A stretch of 64,000 nt of DNA from Tetrahymena thermophila SB210. Its lineage: Eukaryota; Ciliophora; Oligohymenophorea; Hymenostomatida; Tetrahymenidae. The stretch lies in NCBI RefSeq assembly GCF_000189635.1, contig NW_002476089.1, positions 62,001 to 126,000 of the forward strand, written 5' to 3'. This document shows positions 50,450 through 63,968 of this stretch, in pieces. Below the pieces are notes generated by a model. That model saw only the letters and a list, made by a program, of their open reading frames with translations. It was not told the origin of the DNA and made no database searches. Both the position numbers and the translations under genes were made by a program. The first letter of the stretch is position 1; the number at the start of each line of letters is the position of its first letter.

Positions 50450-51722
50450 TCATATGTAAACATCTTTTTTACGCTATGTATTTTCGGCAAACCAATCAAC
50501 AATTGGTCTATCATTGAAAGGACCATATTTACTTTGTTCACATAAATATAAGCGAGCTTCATTTTCTGCAGTTTATTAATAAATTTCAACTATTTTAGGG
50601 TCGATACTATCTAACTCAGCATCTGATTTGCTTATTGGGATTTAAGGTTATATTCTAAGATATTTGTCTCCATAATTTTGCTTAAGCTCAATATCAACAT
50701 AAGCAGAAGCTCCTTCTCCTAAACTATCAATTATATTAACAACATTTAACAGACCTGCATTTTTACTGAGCTATTAAGACTTTTTAGGCTCTCCTGTACC
50801 AAGACTGAGCAAAAAGAAATTGTTTTCATTACCACTATTTAAAGCCTCTTTCTTAATATCTTCTAAAACCAATTTTGAAGGATTGTTTTGTCCTACACCT
50901 CCATCTACTAGACTATAAGATTTTGTTTGATTTATGTTTTTGATTTCTGCAGAAGGGAAGAAAGTTGGGGCTGCACTTGTAGCTCTTGCTACGTCTCTCA
51001 TGTAAAAGTTTTTGTCATCATTAAAAATAGCTTCTCTACTTCTAAATACTTTAGCTATACTTTTACCTAAAAAAATTAGTTAGTAAAAATTATATGTTTT
51101 AAATTTATCAAACCTTGGTTCATTTCTCTTCTTACAGCTGTTACAATAACATTTGTTCCTTTAATAACATCTGAGAGCTTACAATTTTGGAAGTTTCTGA
51201 AAAGAACGCTTTCCAGACCAGCAGGATCATATTTGGCTTGGTCCATTAAATTATTGAGCATAGCCTTGAGCTTAGAAGTATTGAAAATATTTGCACCATC
51301 TAATTTAAATACGTTAACCATCTAATCCATATCTAAAATAGGATTAGCTCCATCAAGAGTTCCTGTACTTCCTAAAGCTAAATATATTAAAAAAATTTTT
51401 TTGATTCTTTTAAATTAGTGAAAAATAAAGAAATACCTAGCAATCCACCTATTGAAGTACCTCCAACAGTTTCAAAAATTTCATGTACCTTATACTTTGT
51501 TTCTTCACACAAAACCTTAATCATTGTAGCAGGAATGATACCTCTCATACCTCCTCCATCAATGCTAAGACCTAATCTACAGAAATCAACTGCTTCTTGC
51601 TTGTAATCAAGCATGTTGGAATTAGTAAACGATTTATTCTATATAAAAAAACATTTAAAAAAATGATAAGAATTAAAGCTGACTTAGTAATTATTAATAG
51701 ATAAAAAAAAGATAAATTATAA

Positions 51723-51753
<31 letters not shown>

Positions 51754-54700
51754 ATTACTCTAAATAAATCTTAAGGCCTAGATCTTAACATAGAGTAAAC
51801 ATTCGTATTTTTTTCTAGTTAGTGTAGAATTTGTTAGTAAATATCATCAAATTCGATAATATAAGGTCTTGGTGATAATTCTAATTGTTTCAATTATATG
51901 CTATTGTGCTTTATGAATTCTAAAAATGAATTTATTATTTCTAAGCTGAAGGAGTTGTCTTCAAGAATTTTAAGTTATCTTAAATAATTTTCTTCTTTAA
52001 GGAAATTAAAGATTATTATAAATCCTTCATCTTAAATCTTATTTTGACTTATATCTAACAATGTCAAATTATTATTTTACTTAAGACCTTCAACTAGATA
52101 ATTTAAACAAGCTTCTTAAGTGCCATCTTGTATAGTTTTACTTAAGCCTAGCTCCTTTAATGTTGTATTTCTTTTCAGTACTTCTGATAATATACTGAAT
52201 GCGTGAGGAGTTAATTTATTTTATGAGAGATTTAGATGAGTCAATTTGCATTCTTAATTTGAACATAGGTATTGTTAAAGATTGGTTATTTAATTTGAAC
52301 TGAGAAAACATGATCTGATTTGTAAAAATTTAATATATTTCCATTGTTAAATTTTTTCAAAATCGTCAGAACAAAGATTATTATCATCCAATATCAGAGT
52401 CTAAAATGATAGCTAAAAGGAATCAAAGCAAGGAGTTAAATACTCAAATGATTTTGGTGAAATATAATTCCCAGACAAATCCAAAACTCTTAAATACTTT
52501 AGTTATTTTAAGCCCTCACAAAGAGTAATTAAATGGGAATTGTCTAAGTTACAATGACTAATCTTTAATTGTTAAATTCTTCCATTAAAGTTAATAAACA
52601 TATTCTTCAGTATTTCAATCTACGATTTGCTAAGATCATTCTTTTCAAAAGCTATTTTTGTGTAAGTGATTTTGTTACTAGATATAGCTTCTAGTACTTC
52701 TTGCATACTTTTATCTTAATTCAATCTGTTAACATTTGTAAACTACAGACTGATTCCTTCTTTTTTAGTTTTCTAAATTATTTTTGCAACAACTTAGCAC
52801 TCTTCATCATCTAGATCAATATTGTTAAAAATATAAGAATCATATTGCTAACAAATTTTATCATTGCTATTTAGAGACTCATAGAATATATTCTATTTAA
52901 ATTAAAAAAAGTTGTATTTTATTTAATATAAAAAAAATATTAATTTACTAAAAAAGTTATTGGTTTTTTTTCTTAACAAATGCTCTTAAAATCGACATCT
53001 TTGATGTGTGGATTTTTTTAGAAAAATTTGAACATAAAGCGGAAGAATTCATCATTTATTTATTTGTTAGCTTTCTTTGAATTAAACAAATTGCCAATAA
53101 CATTAGTAACAAAATTTTTAGGGAAAACATGTTGAAGGTCTCTTTTAGTAAAGGCTTATGACAACACAATTAAATTATCTTTTATACTAACATTATCATT
53201 ATAGTGCTATTCATAGTATATTTCATTTATGGCAGCTTAGTAGGATTACATGAAATTCCCTTTGCTTCCTCTAATAACCTATATTGCTTTCTCAAACTTT
53301 CCATCAGAAGTTATTTCATCTAATTAAATACTTATACCCTCAAGTACATACATCACAATTAACTCATCTATCAAAAAAATAATTTGGATTAATTTAAAAA
53401 TTTTCTAAAATAAAATGATTTTACTCATTAGCTATTTGCATCCTTAAACTTATAACTTTTTAATTTGTGGACAATTAATGAAAAAGTAAGTAAGCTGTTT
53501 TTATCAAAAAAAAAAAATATATTTTTTAAAAGTAATTTTTAATTAAATTTTACTTTTAATGAATCGCTGACAGAAATATTCTAAATATGAGATCCCGAAA
53601 CATCTAAAATCCAAAGATTTTTCATGTTATTTGCTACAAGAGTCTTTAAAGAGGGAAAGACTATTTGGCTAGACATAAGATAAGTAAGTGGTTTTGCATA
53701 TCCAATATAATGTATATCATCACAATTGCTTATATCTAAGTAGACTAGACTTTTGTACGAATCTGCTATTGTCACAAGATCACTGTCTGCAATTTTTGTA
53801 TTCGATAAAATTAGAGTTTAAATTCTTTCTAGTTAAAATTATTTTAGCAATTTAGAATTTAATATAGTGCAGTTGCTCAAATTTAAATAATCTATGGGCT
53901 TTTCAAGCTTTTGTTCTTAAAGAAACTTAATTATTTGCTCTTCTTAAGCTGGTTATGATATATATTTAAACAGAATATTTCTATTGAAAAAGCTAAATTG
54001 TTTAATATTTTTGAGATTATACGCCTTATGATATTCAGATTCATTATCAGATGTGGTTATTATCTTAATGAATTTTTTAATCTTTTCCAATGCTTAAGTA
54101 GGACCTATTTATTTAAATTAAGATAGCAGTTAATCAATTGTTGTGATATCCCCTCTTCTTTTTTCGCTAAAAGCTTAAAACATACTAGCCATATTAACAG
54201 TATTAAATGTTTATAGATGAATATTTTTTTGTAATATCTAGCTATATCTTTTTTCAAGGAAAGTTTATTAATCGTTATTAATCTGCTCATATATGCTAGC
54301 CAGCTCCTTATCAACAATTTTAAAAAGTTCTTAATGGCTTATTGAAGTATTCTTTTTTTTACACCACTTCATCACTTTAACTATAGTCACCAGTCTTTCT
54401 AACAGATGTTTAATTGCTTCTTTCTAAATTGGTATACCAAAATAAAATTAAGGCTCGCAATTATTAAAATAGTTAATTGAAATTTTATCTTGCTATTCCT
54501 AAAAAATATTTTAACCTTGTTTGAATTTATATTATGAAATTTTAATTAAATCATCTTAATGCTTAGAAATATCTAATAACCACTCTTTCAACACATCAAA
54601 ACTGTTAATATTTGCATATTTATCTATAACACTCGTTGGTATTAATAAATTCATTTCAAACATGCAAAAGAGTATTGATTTAACATATAGCTAAAACTCA

Positions 54701-57700
54701 CCATTAATAACTCCGATATTTTGAACAAGAATTTCGCTCTACCCAATGTCAATTAATCTTTTAATTTTATTAAAATTATAAAATAACAATCAAAATAAAA
54801 TAAAAATTATACCCTAATTTTGAATTTAGCTGAGTTTCTGATAAGAAGCAAGATATAGGATTGCTCTCAGGGTATATAATCATTTCTAAAATAATTCTAT
54901 CTGAAAGTTATTCCCTATCTATATTTTCATATAGCTAAAATGGACCTTTTTCTGAGATCTACTAAAGAAAAATAATTTAAATTATTTAAATTTAATTTGC
55001 ATATTAAATAATGAATTACAGATGATAGACTATTTATAGTAGAGTTAAAGTGTGAAAAATAGTAGTATTAGTCTTAAATCTTAACAAATTCTTTTCTTAA
55101 TCTGGAAGAAGGAATAAACTTTTTCATTAGAGAGTCCTTCATGTAGTTTAAACCTGGGTACCTAGTAGCATGCTCAACTAATATCGTTCCAGAAGCCTCA
55201 GATCCTGTTTTTAGTAGGCAGTAGTAACCTACCAAATGAGAAGTTTACTGCTGCATATCTTTTCTTCTAAATATAAATTCTTATGTCTTTTCATTATACT
55301 AAAATGCTTATTCCCAAATATATTTTGGGATTTTTCTTTCTCCAAAATTTGTACAATAGACATGCATGTACTACTCTTCTTAATCTCTATTCTATGAAGT
55401 AGTTTCTTATTATTTTGGATCATCTTCTATGGAAGTAAATATATTATTCCAAATATGATTCCATTAATAATCTAGAACTAGCTATTTATTGCTAGACATT
55501 AATTAGCTAATAATTTCACTAATATCAGCAAAATACTGTTTATTTAAGTTAGCTTTAACTAAGTATTTAATCAAAGTATCATTATGTAACTTTTTCCCCT
55601 CTCCTTACTTTTAAAGATACATAGCCAATTTAAATTTTTTATATTTCAGCGATTTTTCAAATAATGTTTCTTTCTCAGGGTAAAATTTATCGCCTAGCAG
55701 CTTTTTATGAGCAAAATATTAATCTAAGAGTTAAAAATTTTCTTCTGTTTCTTCGAAATATTTAATTGATTCAAAGCACTTTTCATACTTTTTGATATTT
55801 ATTCCAAAGAAAATAGCAAGTAGCTCTATAAATATAGAAGGATTAAAGCTAACATTGTCAAAGTGCTCATCACTGTAAAGAATATTTAGCGCATTTTCCC
55901 ATGATTCTTCCTATTTCCATGATTAGTCTAAAATAGCTTGATCCGAAATAGAAGACTTAAAAAATAAGTAATGCGAAGAAGCAAAATAAATTAAGGTTAA
56001 CTTATACTTAGGTGAGCTTATATTTGAAAGATTTATTTACTAAAGCCATAACTTGAGCACATAATCTAAGGATTCCCCCTTTTAAGTTATAGCTATTTTA
56101 AGGTTTTCATCGAAGGATTTGCAAGCTTCTTTATACTTTTGCAATGATCTCTTTGAAGCTAATTTTTAAATATACTCCTCAATTGAAATTTTCTTCATAA
56201 ATTCTTTATATTCTTTTAAAGTTTTTTGTTTATTGTTAGATATGAATTCGTTTATTATAGGATAAACCTTGCTTATTATGTCCCTTATACAGAAAAAACC
56301 CTAAGTAGGGAGTATAACTTCTTTTACCCACATAAATGCCTTTAATAATTAATTTTTAAATATAGATATTAACAAGAGAAAAAAATTACTTAATTGATTC
56401 TCTATAACACAGAAAATATGTAGTGATATTGCTCATTATTTAAATACAAAGAATACTATCCGTTCTTGTCTTTCAAATGATAATCATTTTTTTATCCATC
56501 AATAATAAGTTTCAAACATTTAAAGAACTGCAGTAAATGCTCTTGCTTGAATAATTCTTAAAAGAAGCTCTCATTTAGCTATAAGGACATTACCTCTTTA
56601 TAGAAGAAAATAGGATTTCTCAAAGCTTTTCATAATAAATAATAATTTTTAATAAATTAACGTCATATGATTTATTTCGATTTATTTTATTGATATTACA
56701 TTTAGAATTGACTAAAATAAAATTTATGCAAAATATGAAGAAGAGTAAATTTTTTATTTAAGCCATAAATTAATTTAAAGAATATTCAATTGTGTGCGTA
56801 TTTGTATTTTATTCGGTATAAACATTAATTAATTAATTATTAGGTGTATCAGATTTTTACTGATACTCATTAATTTTCTTTAATACGTATTTATAAGGAT
56901 TTTGATATAGATAAACTTAACTTATTAGATAATTGACATCAAAAAGAAAATAAAAAATAAAAATTTTTACCTGAGTGTTAGATTTTACCGTCTTTTGACT
57001 GTATTTAATTGAATACTCTAAATAAGTCACCTTTTGTGTTGACAGCGTAATTTGGAAGGAAGCTCTCTAAAGGTAGAGTAAAGATGGAAGATAATATATG
57101 AGATATAAATTATTCTAGATTTATATTATTTTCAGCATCTCCATCTCTTATGAATAAATTATTTTCTGAATCAAAAGAATATTCTTCAATATTTATAAGT
57201 GAATCAGAAGTAGTATTAGGAGTAATTAAAAAATAAGTATAAGTCTTTTTATCTTTGAGCAACTCTTTTACCTTCACTACAATACTAGGTTTGATGTAAT
57301 TATTCAATAAAAATCGATTCATAAGATAAATTATTAGGTTTTTTTAACAAGGTTATATTAATTCTATTGCTATTCTTTAAATTTCGTATTGGCTATTTTA
57401 TGTCAAAAATTTCTAAAAGTTTTGGGAATTAACTAATGAACTTTCGATAAATGGAGCTGATATTTGTAAGAGCTCATTCTATAAAAGCTATTTGACAATT
57501 TATTCTATTTAGCTGTTATTTTATGGGTCTATTTCATCTTGATGTAGCATCTATTTAAACTAATCTTCAACTTAGAGTCTTTCGTCAGTATAATAGTTAT
57601 ATAACTCATCAAAAATATTGCTTAATTTTGTTGAACTATACTTATTTAATTCCATTTTATACATTAAAATCTAAGAAAGAATTTAATCGAAATTTAGTAA

Positions 57701-58171
57701 AACTGGATTGCTTTAACCTAGATAAACAGAGGGATCTCCATTATATCCTTTTATGGATTTTTAAACAAGAACTTCAGAAACATGTAGTTCTTTTATAAAC
57801 TTGAGGATCATTATTTGAAGATTTTCATTAATTGGGATTTCTTAAAAGCTCTCTCTAGGTATAGGTGTGTCTAACTCACTATAAGAATCTGTTTTTTTGT
57901 TCTCTACTATTGGCTAGCTCAAGTGCCTAACTTGACTTCTGTTTATTTACACTTAACTAGATGAAATATTTGCTAATTGCTATTAATCTAAAGTAGACCT
58001 CTTATCATTAATTTATTTTTTTGCTTACCCATTCTCTTGAAAATATTGTTTTATTTACTTTTTTATTCTAATTAGCCTATTAGGTTTGCTGGACATTTAT
58101 TTCTATATGTCATCACATAAAACAAATAAGTCTGGAACTGTTTTTTAGATTTCTTCTAATATGAAATCCAT
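50450..58171 (-). CDS. Large leucine-rich-repeat protein with C-terminal patatin phospholipase
   Basis: Many-exon gene of about 2,300 residues read leftward from ATG at 58171 to TGA at 50450. The N-terminal about 1,300 residues are helical and unassigned. A first LRR block lies at about 54.0-53.6 kb (LERIQTLILSNTKIADSDLV, KSLVYLDISNCDDI). A second, ribonuclease-inhibitor-like block lies at 52.7-51.9 kb (LKYLRVLDLSGNYIS, CKLTHLNLSQNKLTPHAF, NNLTLLDISQNKIQDEGF). It continues through a phase-0 intron (DLFR, then NKSFTNSN) into a complete patatin domain: oxyanion loop DGGGMRG (51540-51560), nucleophile elbow GGTSIGG with Ser at 51453-51455, and catalytic Asp in LVDGGVGQNNP (50903-50905). Patatins hydrolyse acyl lipids (PLA2-like). 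I saw no P-loop NTPase domain. It could be two adjacent genes if the 52.9 kb junction is wrong. Confidence 0.72.
51721..51759. repeat. (AAAT)n microsatellite inside an intron
   Basis: About ten uninterrupted copies of a 4-bp AAAT/TTTA unit. On the minus strand it directly follows the GTAATT donor of the intron between the LRR block and the patatin domain. Confidence 0.9.
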
Positions 58172-58692
58172 TTTTTTTGTTTCTTTCTTTTGTATATACT
58201 TGCTTATTTATTTATTCAAGTGTGCAAATTATAATTTATTCAAACTAATCTTTTGTTTATTTATTATATTGAAATATATTAAATCAGATATCTATCACAT
58301 AATTACAGTATATTCTTACAATAAATCATATTTAGATATAAAATACTATGAAATTCGATGAAGGACATAAGAAATTTTTTATCTAAAGTAAATAAAAATA
58401 TAAAAAGTAGAGATTTTTAAAAATATTATAAAATTATTTTCTTTTTACTTAAATTAATTTTCTAAAATTTTTTCAATTTTTCTTAGCAACTTAAAATTAT
58501 TTATTGACTTAATAAAAATAATAAACATTGAGAAACGAGAAAGATTGATAAATAATTTATTTTATTTTTATAGAATTTTTTTAATCTGTAATATTAATTA
58601 TAAATATCGTTTATAACTAAATCAAAAAGGTATTAGTTAAATTTGGCTTCTGATTTTACTAACCAATCAACTTAACAATATAATTTTTTATT
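58172..58692. other. AT-rich intergenic spacer
   Basis: Upstream of the LRR-patatin gene and 3' of GNA1. No gene recognised; a short plus-strand frame at 58161-58361 is low-complexity hydrophobic and overlaps the LRR-patatin start. Confidence 0.5.
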
Positions 58693-59175
58693 TCATTTTC
58701 TCATCATGCACTCATCGCCTTCAGCAACATATCCTAGCTTTTCATAAAAAGCGGTATTTGAAGGTTTGCAATATAAAGCTAATTTAATACATCCCAAATT
58801 TTCCAATCCTATTTTATTAAGAGCCTTCATTATCTTAGAGCCCCATCCTTTACCTTATTCACCTTTAGCTGCAACAATACCTTCTATGTGGCCAACATTT
58901 CCTACAATATTTCTTTCAATAATAACACTACCAGCAGCAACAATTTTCTTTTTTTCAACTTCCTCAATTACAATATGTACTGAATTAATAATTTCATTTT
59001 TAGATTGCAATTAAAACTCTTTCTAGAAATCCTCTCTAGATATCTAAGGAGAACTAGTTAAATTACTCAAGCATTCAAAGTACATTTTATCATAATCTCC
59101 TAATTCTAAGAGCCTGCAGGTATATTATTTAGTTGAAAGAGAGTCTAAAGAAGCTTTTAAATTTCCAGTTGACAT
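58693..59175 (-). CDS. GNA1: Glucosamine-6-phosphate N-acetyltransferase
   Basis: Intronless, 160 residues, the usual length for this GNAT enzyme. It transfers acetyl from acetyl-CoA to glucosamine 6-phosphate on the way to UDP-GlcNAc. Visible family features are the N-terminal CRLLELGDYDKMYFECLSNL, central AAGSVIIERN followed by VGHIEGIV, the acetyl-CoA loop as GEQGKGWGSKIMKAL (Q/R-x-x-G-x-G/A), and the C-terminal GCIKLALYCKPSNTAFYEKL ending LGYVAEGDECMMRK. The usual DCSEKN before FYEK appears as YCKPSN. UDP-GlcNAc feeds N-glycans and the first step of GPI-anchor synthesis, so it is functionally linked to the GPI transferase-like gene in this window. Start taken at the first ATG; the region upstream is AT-rich. 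Confidence 0.9.
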
Positions 59176-60201
59176 TTTTATTTATATTTTTTGAATACTC
59201 TATTAAATGTATATTTTTAAAGATTTATTATTATAAATTAATATTTTGATAAATCAATAAAGCTATTGCTATACTTTTAATTAACTAAATTGGTACAATA
59301 TTCAAACTACTTATTATTTTTTTATATATTCAGCTAATAATAAACAAGGATCTAACAAAAAGTTTGATTAGTTTATCAAAAATCCCTACGTCAGATTCAT
59401 ATTACAATACTTACATAACAAAATGATTAGTAATTTAGTATATTATTAAACCAGTTAAAATTAATGGACTTAAAATATAGTGTTGGAAGAGTATAAAAAA
59501 TAAATATTAAGTTTAGTATTTTCATAAAATTAATCTTTTTTAGAATATAATATTTATTTCAAATTTAATTAATATTAATTATTTTAAATATTTCCAATTT
59601 GTTATTAAGCTCATAATATTTTAAGCTTTTTTTGATAAATTAATATTTGTTTTATTACATTTATTGATAATATTATTTTTTAAGTAACATACAAATTTTT
59701 CCATTCCTTTCTTTAATTTTTTAATCAATACTAAAATATTAAGATTGTTTTAAAAATAAAAAGAATTACTGTAAGTAATCAGCGATTAAAATATAATAAC
59801 TTACTTAATTAAATAAATACTTTTTTATATAAAAAAATAAATGAGTTTTTTAACATTTTTAAATAAAGCAGATAATAAATTTAAATTATTTCATTGACTT
59901 AAATTTAAGTAAATATATTATTTTTAAGCATAAGCAATTATTAAGCTATTTTTTATTTAACAATTTCTTGTGAATAGTGTTTAAATTAACTTAAAATCAA
60001 AAATTTTACAAAATTTCATTCAAGATTGCTTAAATGAGTGTTTTTTTTAAATAGTGTTTAAAAGTTACTCTTAACTCTATTAGTTATCAAAGAAACAGAA
60101 ATATCATTTATATATATAAAATTGATTGATTTTCAGAAAGATACTGACATCAAAAATAAATTATTTAAAGCAAATGTCATAGATTAATTAGCAAAATTAA
60201 A
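59176..60201. other. Divergent intergenic region
   Basis: About 1 kb of very AT-rich sequence between the divergent GNA1 and cNMP-binding genes; promoters for both should lie here. Nothing else recognised. Confidence 0.5.
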
Positions 60202-63200
60202 ATGAAGTATCTTAGCAAGTACAAGATAAGTAAAAATTATTATTAATTTCTCTTTCATAGAAGTTGTTATTGATATAGTATCTCTTTTTACTCTTTAAAA
60301 AAGATAAGATAGCAGAAAATTGATATCTTTATTATCATCTCCTTAGCTATAACTCATCAAAAGCAATAACTCTAAAAGTAATAATACAACTCAAGACATG
60401 AATGAATAAATAACTTCTTTGCATGCTTCTCAAGTTTTTTAGATTAATTCATAGCAAAAATTAAATCTTGAATAAGAACCAGAGCTTATTCGAATAAAGA
60501 GTTCATAGGGACTTAATTCTTCTTAAGGAAGCTTATAATAAATAAATTTGAATCCCTCACAATCATAAAATCTGCATGAAGAGAATAGCTAACTTTAAAA
60601 TTAGAAATATCATCTGCAGCTTTAGGAAAATATCGAACCAAATTAATAGATTACTCCCTCTAATTAAAAAATGAGTCCCAATTTTATTGCTCATAGGTTA
60701 TAAATATTATAAAAGAAGTAAACAAATTGGTCACTAGAAATAGATCTAACAAAGTATAAGCCTCACTAAATACATTAAAAAATAGATAATATAGCATTGT
60801 TTGACTAAAATTTGGAAAACAAAGATGCTGTTGATGTAAAAAATTTTGTTTGAGTTTGATTATTTTTAAGTTTATTTTAGCAATAAAGGAATAAACAATT
60901 AGTTAACCAACATATCATTTAATCTCAATGTTTATTAAACAATACATGCGTTGGTTTTTTCAATTCATGAATGAAAATTAAATGACAATAATCTATTATG
61001 CCCAAAACTATAATTTAGCTTAATTTAATTAACTATAATCGTTTTTATAAAAAGATTCTTAAATGCATTTTAGTGAAGCAACCAAGTAAAAGAAACGCAA
61101 AAGAAATCTAATTTGTAAGAAAATGCCTTAGAAATGTTAAATTCTTTAATGAAATTGAGAAACAATTACCTGAAGAGTTAATCTTACGTTTATGCAAATT
61201 TATTACTTATGAAAAACACCCACAATTTCATAGATTATACAAAGCAGGTATTTTATTAAAGAATAATAAAATTATTATTTCAATCTTATTAAATTTTAAT
61301 TAATTGTATTTAGGTGATTATGGTAGAAAATTTTACATAATACTGGAAGGGGCTGTGTTCATTTTAACTCCTTCGATTTCCAAAACCTTTGATCAAAGTA
61401 TAACAGATAACAAAGAAGAAAAATAAATAAAATAAATGATTATGCATGAATTCGAAGAAACTCCTAGGTTCTTTCCTTTACCATAAAATTTAGATGAAAA
61501 TGCAGATGACTCTCAATTGATTTAATCAGTTGTCTAACTATAAAATGAAGGATTTAATATTAAAAAAACTCTTGAAAAGGGAGAAAGTTTTGGTGAAATA
61601 GCCTTGAGAACAGAAGGTATAAGAACAGCTTCTGTTGTTTGCAGAGAAGACACTCATTTTGTTTCAATTACAGCAACTACTTATAATGAAGTTATTGATG
61701 CATATCATGATTTACTTTATAAAGAAAAGATTGATTTTTTAAGAAATGTATCTATTTTTTAGAGATGGAGCCTTGCTTTTGTTCATGAAATAATGATGTA
61801 AGTAGAGATAAAGTAATTTAAAAGAGGTGATATTCTCTATGAAGAAGGAGAGAAAAGCAAAAATCTATATTTTGTAAGATCTGGTGAAGTTGAAGTAATA
61901 AAATACACTTAATTTAAGTAATCCTAAGCAATAAAATAATTTATAAATTTTTTAATAGCTTCAGTAAACAGTAGAAATTAAAGATAGTTTAGATAATTTC
62001 AAAAGTATTCCTGATAAATTAGTCAAAAGCAATCATGTTTGGAATGAAAAAATAAAGAATTCCAAATTAAAAAAATGTAGTTTAGTTATACTTGGTCCCT
62101 ACTAATATTTTGGTGATTATGAGATTTTTAAAAAATCTAAAAGAATTACTAGAGCTGTATGCTATTCTAATTCTGAGCTATTTGTTTTAGAAAAAAAGGT
62201 TTTATTATTTTAGTAATTTTGTTAAAAGATTTTACTGAAATTTATTTTTTTTAATAGGAATTTTTTGAAAATATGCAATTCATAAATATGGTAAAGGAGA
62301 TTCATAACTTATTTAAAGAAAGAGAGATTTGGTACTAGGGTATGATTCAAAAGAATTTGAATACTGAAGCATAAATTCATAAAATAATACAAAATTAAAA
62401 ACGTTAACAATCACTTATAGAAACCAATCCAGTAGAGGAAGAAAAATCAAGAAGAGTATCTTTTATTTAAGAATTATCTCAAAAGAATATAATTATGCCC
62501 ATAAGTTAAGAAGAAAGAAGCAAATACACTAAAGTTCAAATAGATTCTTTAAGAAACATAACTGAAGAAATTGATAAATATCAGTAAAACTCTTTCTTAG
62601 AAAAAATCAACATATATAAAGAGTTTAAATCTCCAAAAAATTAAGAACAAGAATTATTTAATGACCAAATAAAAATAAAATAAAAAAACTAAATTAAATA
62701 AATGAAATAAGAATAAGCAATTTAGAATGTAATTAGATTAAAGTAGTTTGTTGGAAAATCTATGAATTTAATCAATCAAATATAATCAATAAAAAAAAAT
62801 GATTTAGATTATCGACAAAGAAAAAGCGAGTAACTGTTATCCACCTAATAAGATTCGCTTATCTCCTTTTAAGAAGACTCCTTTTTTCATAAAAACTATG
62901 AACCCAGTTCTACATAATCAAAAAATTAATTACCTTAATCGTCTACTTTATAAATAAAAATAAAACACAATTAATCAAAATCTGCTTAAAGTTTAATAAA
63001 TTCAATTGATTTATTAGAACAAAATAATGGCTAACAAAATTAAAAAGCTTATTTATAATCTCGTAATTCTATAGTAGATTAAATTCTTCATAATAATTTA
63101 TCACCTAGGAATTTTCAAACTAACAAAAAATTTTATCAATTATAAAATTAATAAAAATAATAAGAAAATAATTCATAAATTCAAAAAAATTTATCTCCCT

Positions 63201-63968
63201 CTCCATACCAAATAAGAACAGTTTAAAACTAGCCAATATCATCTTTGTTTGATCATAACAAAATTTCAAGAGCCTCCCTACAGGATGTAAATTTAAAAAA
63301 AAAATTTTTAATTATTTGTAAAATTTATTAAAATTATAAATAAAGATTGATGGTTTAATGCAATCAGTAGAAAAGAATGTGATTTACAATAAGTATTAAG
63401 CTTTACATTCTGATGATAATCTTGGCTTTATTAAGAGTTAAATTGATGCAAATAAAAAAAATGTAATCAGATAAAAGATGTAATATAATTTTACTCATAA
63501 GTATTTAGATGAAAAAACTGGTAGATATAAATTACCGAGCAAACTTTAAATACCAGAATAAGAGCATTTAAATATACTAAATTTATAATCTTCTAAAGAT
63601 ATGAGTAATAAAATTTCTGTTAGCTCAACTAAGAATAATTAAAACTAATAAATAGCTTCTTTTAACTAAATTAATACACCTCATACAGTAATATCAAGTA
63701 ATAATATTGACAAAAATTCCTCTAAAGAAAGCTTAAGTAATTCAAGATAAGAATCTCCAGTTAAAAAAAGCCAGTAATATTTTATTTAATTTAATTTAAA
63801 TAAATTTATTAAAATATTATATATTCAAGGTTAAGTTTACCTACTATAATAGTATCTCCAAAATTAATAAATAAAGAAATTAATTTCTCTAAATCTTATA
63901 AGAAAGGAAAAATAAGAAGAGAATAGTTTGATGGTACTCAAAAGAAAAGAATCCTCAAATTAAGTTGA
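60202..63968 (+). CDS. Protein with two cyclic-nucleotide-binding domains and Gln/Asn-rich tail
   Basis: Multi-exon gene. The ATG at 60202 needs a 31-nt intron (60230-60260) to reach an open frame; ATG 60398 is the conservative alternative. After a polar N-terminus comes FVRKCLRNVKFFNEIEKQL and the first cNMP domain: GDYGRKFYIILEGAVFIL and FGEIALRTEGIRTASVVC, which retains the phosphate-binding Gly-Glu and Arg-x-Ala of PKA-R/PKG-type domains. An insert of about 50 residues splits it. The second domain has FKRGDILYEEGEKSKNLYFV and YFGDYEIFKKSKRITRAVCY. The remaining about 550 residues are Gln/Asn/Ser-rich with no kinase domain and no membrane helix, so it is a cAMP/cGMP-responsive regulator rather than a channel or a kinase. 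The stop is TGA at 63966, 32 bases before the window end. The junction at about 60950-61018 uses an unusual GTTGGT donor. Confidence 0.75.

Noticed and set aside
51418-51606. Plus-strand ORF opposite the patatin domain
   Set aside because: Antisense to the patatin catalytic loop, which is clearly conserved on the minus strand.
58161-58361. Plus-strand hydrophobic ORF
   Set aside because: Low-complexity AT-rich sequence, Tyr/Ile/Leu-rich, overlapping the start of the LRR-patatin gene; no family features.
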